From an uncultured Ruminococcus sp. (GTDB lineage Bacteria; Bacillota; Clostridia; Oscillospirales; Ruminococcaceae), in NCBI GenBank assembly GCA_902783235.1, contig CACZQG010000202.1, positions 1 through 9,063 on the forward strand: a DNA stretch of 9,063 nucleotides, given 5' to 3'. Of this stretch, positions 5,877 through 9,063 are shown piece by piece (position 1 is the stretch's first letter; each line of letters begins with the position of its first letter). The position numbers and the translations under genes are program-made. A model generated the notes under the pieces. That model did no database searches, was not told where the DNA came from, and saw only the letters and a program-made list of their open reading frames with translations.

Positions 5877-8804
5877 ATGGAAACGCAGAATAATAAAAAG
5901 CAAAAGAAACCCTCATGGATAAAAAGTATAAGTGTGAAATATATTTTACTGTTTGTGATCGCTTTTGCGGCTTTTTTAGAAGTCATAATTATGAATTACG
6001 GATTTATCACTTCTGAGATCAAGGATCGTGTCAAATCACAGATGATGTTTGAATCATTCCAGGAATCCAAAAGCTTTACCAACAGTATAGAGCAGTGTAC
6101 GGATGCTGTTAAGTTTACAGCTGATTCTCTGGAAAAAATGATGAATGCCGGTGCTTCCTCCCGGGAAGCAGGCGAGCTTCTTACCGAATACAGCAGAAAT
6201 TACAAAAATGTCATCGGAGATACCTTTAACGGCTTCTATTGTTATTACAAGGGTGAGGAGGGCATATATGATGATGATTACACGCCCAATCGGTCTGTAT
6301 TTGGATCGGAGAATCTTGAATGGTACAATGTGGCAGCGGCTGCCAAAGGTGATGTTGCTCTTTCCCAGCCCTATAAGGATGAGCAGACGGGAAAAATAAT
6401 AATCACCGCATCATTGCTCCTTTCAGACGGTAAAACCGTGTTAGCCGATGATTTTACCATTGAGCATTCTGAGGATATGGGCCCCGGCGGTGATGGCGTT
6501 GAGGATGAGGGCAGAGCAGAAAAAAGGGACAATGACAATAATGACGAAAAGCCGCCGGAGGAGGATAAGTCAGAAGAAAAAAGTGAAAGCACCAGCTATA
6601 TAATTTTTGCCACAGGATATATCATATCCGCTGACGATGACTCTGAGCGGAGCCAAAACATTTTCGACAATGGTGCCTTTCTGGGAAATGAAGAGGATAT
6701 AAAAGCCGAGCTGCTGGATCAGATGCCCAGGGTCAATAACCGTGAAACGACCATTGATTACGGCGGCAAGGAGTATGATATAAATATACGGATGCTGTAT
6801 GACAAAATATACATAGTCAATGCCGTAAACAACGAAAATGCAATGAAGCAGCAGCTGATGTTCAGCATTTACGAGATCGCTGCTATCGTTGCGGTGATGA
6901 TGATCCTGGCAATACTTTTGTATCATATCTCCAAAAAGAACAGAGAGGCAAAGAGGCTGGATGAGGAAAGAAGGCGTGCTCAGGGGGCAAGTGAAGCAAA
7001 ATCCGCTTTCCTTTCAAATATGTCTCACGAGATAAGGACTCCTATCAACGCAGTGCTGGGTATGAACGAGATGGTACTCCGTGAATGCGATGATGATAAT
7101 ATCCTGGCTTATTCCGAAAGCATAAAAACTGCCGGAAATACACTTCTGGGTATTATCAACGATATACTTGATTTTTCCAAGATCGAAGCGGGAAAAATGG
7201 AAATAATCCCCGTGGATTATGATCTTTCCTCGGTACTCAATGATCTGGTGAATATGGTACAGACACGGGCAGATGCCAAGGGACTATTGCTGGAGCTTGA
7301 ATTTGCCCATGATACGCCTCACTATCTTAACGGTGATGAGATACGCATAAAGCAGGTTATCACCAATATCCTTACCAACGCCGTAAAATATACAAAGGAA
7401 GGCTCTATTACCTTTACAGCCGGCTATGAAAGGATAGAAAACGATGATGAGAACATTATGCTGAATATCGCCATAAAGGATACGGGAATAGGTATCAAAA
7501 AAGAGGATCTTTCAAAGCTGTTTTCGGAATTTGAACGAATCGAGGAGGAGAGAAACAGAAATATCGAGGGTACAGGTCTGGGAATGAACATAACACGCAG
7601 TCTGCTTGATATGATGGGAAGTACTCTTCATGTGGAAAGCACCTATGGAAAGGGCTCACGATTCAGCTTCTCGCTGAAACAGAAAGTAATAAAATGGGAT
7701 CCTCTCGGAGACTATGAGTCCACATACCGCAGCAGCATTTCAGCAAGGCAGAAATATAAAGAGGCATTTACAGCACCACAGGCTAATGTACTGGTGGTGG
7801 ATGATACCCCTATGAACCTGATGGTATTCAAAAGCCTGCTAAAGCAGACGGGTATAAAGATAGACACGGCAAACAGCGGCGACGAGGGAATATCCGCAGC
7901 ACTTGAACATAAATATGACCTGATATTCCTGGATCATATGATGCCTCATAAGGACGGCATACAGACATTGAAGGAAATGAAGGAGGAGAAGAATAATCCA
8001 AATATTGATACTATCGCAATATGCCTTACAGCCAATGCTATCTCCGGTGCAAGAGAAAAATATCTGGCTGCCGGATTTGACGATTATCTTACCAAGCCCA
8101 TAGATCCTCACAAGCTGGAGGAAATGCTGATCCATTATCTTCCCGATGATAAGATCTTATATACCGCAAAGTCGGCAGAGGAGGAGCAGGCTTCGGATAA
8201 CAGCAGTATCATACCTGATTTTGTTGCGGATATTTCAGAGATAGACATACAGGCAGGTATCAGAAACTGCGGAAATGAGGAGATATATCTTGAGACCCTG
8301 AAAACCTATGCAAATATGGCTGACAGTTATATCAGAGAGATACAGGAGTTTTACGATGCGGAAGACATTCCCAATACCACCGTCAAAATACACGCTCTCA
8401 AATCCACATCAAGGATAATAGGGGCTGTGGATCTGGGAGAAACAGCGCAGCAGCTGGAAAATGCCGGAAATGCCAATGACAGAAAAGCTCTGGACGACAA
8501 TATGGATGAATTTCTGGAAAGATGCCGCAGACTATGGGAAAAGCTTTCTCCCTTCAGAGAGCAGGCAAGTGATGCAGCGTCGGAGAATGCCTCCGATCTT
8601 CCTCAGATAAGCGACGATGAATATGCTGAGGTATGCACGCTGCTAAAGGATTTTGCTGCCTCCTTTGACAGTATAAGCATAGAATCTGTACTTGACGACC
8701 TGAAAGGCTACAGATTGAATGATGAGCAAAAACAAAAAATAGATCAGGTGCGTCATGCAGCTGATGAGCTGGAATTTGAAAAAATACCGGAAATATTACA
8801 ATAA
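5877..8804 (+). CDS. Membrane hybrid sensor histidine kinase: Cache-HisKA-HATPase-REC-HPt
   Basis: 975 aa from the ATG at 5877. A GTG at 5868 would add three residues, but only the ATG has a ribosome binding site (GGCGGTGA, 5864-5871). Order of domains: TM1 (about 21-40); an extracytoplasmic Cache-like sensor (about 45-325) with the typical EWYNVAAAAKGDVALSQPY and TGKIIITAS stretches; TM2 (about 329-350); HisKA with phospho-His384 in NMSHEIRTP; HATPase with N box around Asn501, DTGIGI (535-540) and GTGLGM (565-570); receiver with Asp642/643, phospho-Asp686, Thr718 and Lys740; HPt with His839 in IHALKSTSR; and a C-terminal helical region of about 80 residues. All phosphotransfer residues are intact. 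An acidic low-complexity insertion (about 196-239) interrupts the sensor. The kinase should autophosphorylate, pass phosphate through its own receiver and HPt, and then to the tandem-receiver regulator encoded 25 bp upstream. The ligand is unknown; Cache domains bind small molecules such as amino acids or organic acids. Confidence 0.92.
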   Translation: METQNNKKQKKPSWIKSISVKYILLFVIAFAAFLEVIIMNYGFITSEIKDRVKSQMMFESFQESKSFTNSIEQCTDAVKFTADSLEKMMNAGASSREAGELLTEYSRNYKNVIGDTFNGFYCYYKGEEGIYDDDYTPNRSVFGSENLEWYNVAAAAKGDVALSQPYKDEQTGKIIITASLLLSDGKTVLADDFTIEHSEDMGPGGDGVEDEGRAEKRDNDNNDEKPPEEDKSEEKSESTSYIIFATGYIISADDDSERSQNIFDNGAFLGNEEDIKAELLDQMPRVNNRETTIDYGGKEYDINIRMLYDKIYIVNAVNNENAMKQQLMFSIYEIAAIVAVMMILAILLYHISKKNREAKRLDEERRRAQGASEAKSAFLSNMSHEIRTPINAVLGMNEMVLRECDDDNILAYSESIKTAGNTLLGIINDILDFSKIEAGKMEIIPVDYDLSSVLNDLVNMVQTRADAKGLLLELEFAHDTPHYLNGDEIRIKQVITNILTNAVKYTKEGSITFTAGYERIENDDENIMLNIAIKDTGIGIKKEDLSKLFSEFERIEEERNRNIEGTGLGMNITRSLLDMMGSTLHVESTYGKGSRFSFSLKQKVIKWDPLGDYESTYRSSISARQKYKEAFTAPQANVLVVDDTPMNLMVFKSLLKQTGIKIDTANSGDEGISAALEHKYDLIFLDHMMPHKDGIQTLKEMKEEKNNPNIDTIAICLTANAISGAREKYLAAGFDDYLTKPIDPHKLEEMLIHYLPDDKILYTAKSAEEEQASDNSSIIPDFVADISEIDIQAGIRNCGNEEIYLETLKTYANMADSYIREIQEFYDAEDIPNTTVKIHALKSTSRIIGAVDLGETAQQLENAGNANDRKALDDNMDEFLERCRRLWEKLSPFREQASDAASENASDLPQISDDEYAEVCTLLKDFAASFDSISIESVLDDLKGYRLNDEQKQKIDQVRHAADELEFEKIPEILQ

Positions 8805-8911
8805 CAGCTCGTGGGAAAGCTTGCAGGGTCAAGGGTGGTTGAATCCCCATTCCCGGTATTGCCTTAAAAATTGGATAAGTATTTTGTTCAAAGTGAATGA
8901 CGAGCTTTTTT
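8805..8911 (+). terminator. Possible structured 3' end or terminator after the kinase gene
   Basis: AGCTCGT (8806-8812) can pair with ACGAGCT (8900-8906), which runs straight into a T-tract (8906-8911). Inside, GGGAA (8814-8818) can pair with TTCCC (8850-8854) and GGG (8833-8835) with a CCC run (8844-8848). The long loop makes the outer stem weak on its own. No simpler hairpin with a T-tract is visible after the kinase stop, so this is the best terminator candidate, at low confidence. Confidence 0.3.
8854..8867 (+). repeat. Partial copy of the TTAAGGCA-ended repeat
   Basis: CGGTATTGCCTTAA matches 2510-2523 (CGGTGTTGCCTTAA) at 13 of 14 bases. The matching left arm (TTAAGGCA...) is not found nearby, so this is either a degenerate half element or chance. 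Surrounding positions 8868-9000 show no gene. Confidence 0.35.
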
Positions 8912-9024
8912 GCACGGAAATCAATTTTTGCAAAATAGTTACACAACACATTTGTAGGGAACGTAGCCATCCACACCCTCAGATTATATAGCAAACAACA
9001 AAAACAATTGGTTGTTACATTAGC

Positions 9025-9052
9025 TCGTCACCAATAATTGGTGAGATATAAT
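9025..9052 (+). promoter_or_regulatory. Possible promoter with a 15-bp palindromic operator, for a gene beyond the window
   Basis: TATAAT (9047-9052) follows a weak -35 (TCGTCA, 9025-9030) at 16 bp. A perfect palindrome CACCAATAATTGGTG (9029-9043, arms of 7 around a central A) fills the spacer, where a repressor would block RNA polymerase. A related ATTGGTTG occurs at 9007-9014. The gene it would drive is not in the window. Confidence 0.35.
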
Positions 9053-9063
9053 GAATTCGTTCC

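Noticed and set aside
8820..8867. A tRNA-like T-arm (GGTTGAATCCCC at 8838-8849)
   Set aside because: No matching acceptor, D or anticodon arms and no discriminator/CCA context; the resemblance is confined to about 12 bases.
8755..8991. A 78-codon plus-strand frame overlapping the end of the kinase gene
   Set aside because: It overlaps the kinase in another frame, has no ribosome binding site at its start, and its translation (many Trp, His, Cys) does not look like a real protein.
8554..8994. A 146-codon minus-strand frame across the kinase 3' end
   Set aside because: More than half is antisense to the HPt and C-terminal region of the kinase, and composition and start context do not support coding.
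1..9063. CRISPR array, insertion sequence, phage genes or defence system
   Set aside because: No evenly spaced repeats, transposase, integrase or known defence domains are visible; apart from the palindromic repeat the content is chromosomal housekeeping, cell-wall and signalling genes.

Overview
The window looks like a stretch of chromosome from a low-to-mid GC anaerobic Firmicute (Clostridia), most likely Ruminococcus or a close relative. This rests on frequent ATA isoleucine codons, strong AGGAGG-type ribosome binding sites, a YtaF-type sporulation membrane protein, a MurT/GatD-type gene pair, and a Cache-type hybrid kinase of the kind common in gut Clostridia. The genus is an inference; the gene calls do not depend on it.

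Layout. Positions 1-1779 hold two minus-strand genes: a monofunctional biotin-protein ligase (birA, no DNA-binding domain), followed 7 bp downstream by an aldose 1-epimerase-family gene that runs off the left edge. A 70-bp divergent promoter region separates birA from a plus-strand ytaF gene that starts with TTG (1850-2467). ytaF converges on a minus-strand murT-gatD-like operon (4615-2520). A 60-bp near-perfect palindrome between them has arms that supply the stop codons of both genes. A 435-bp intergenic region (4616-5050) carries two strong back-to-back promoters, each with an extended -10: one for murT-gatD with a leader of about 170 nt, one for a two-component operon with a leader of about 107 nt containing two hairpins. 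The two-component operon (5051-8804) encodes a tandem-receiver response regulator without an output domain, then a large membrane hybrid histidine kinase (Cache sensor, HisKA, HATPase, receiver, HPt and an extra C-terminal helical region). The last 259 bp are non-coding, with possible RNA structure and a 15-bp palindrome inside a possible promoter for a gene beyond the window.

How the genes work together. The kinase and regulator form a full phosphorelay on sequence grounds: kinase His384, receiver Asp686, HPt His839, then regulator Asp187. The regulator has no DNA-binding or enzymatic domain, so the output must run through a protein partner not seen here. The murT-gatD-like pair is translationally coupled (ATGA overlap) and would be expected to amidate lipid II. 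However, the GatD-like subunit lacks the catalytic Cys and His of the glutaminase, and the MurT-like subunit lacks the Asp thought to complete that triad. This coordinated loss in two subunits, with both reading frames intact, is the most interesting signal in the window: it suggests a divergent MurT/GatD pair that does not hydrolyse glutamine, or does something else.

Other points of interest are a textbook intrinsic terminator pointing antisense inside the two-component operon, and a possible dispersed repeat with ends reading TTAAGGCA.
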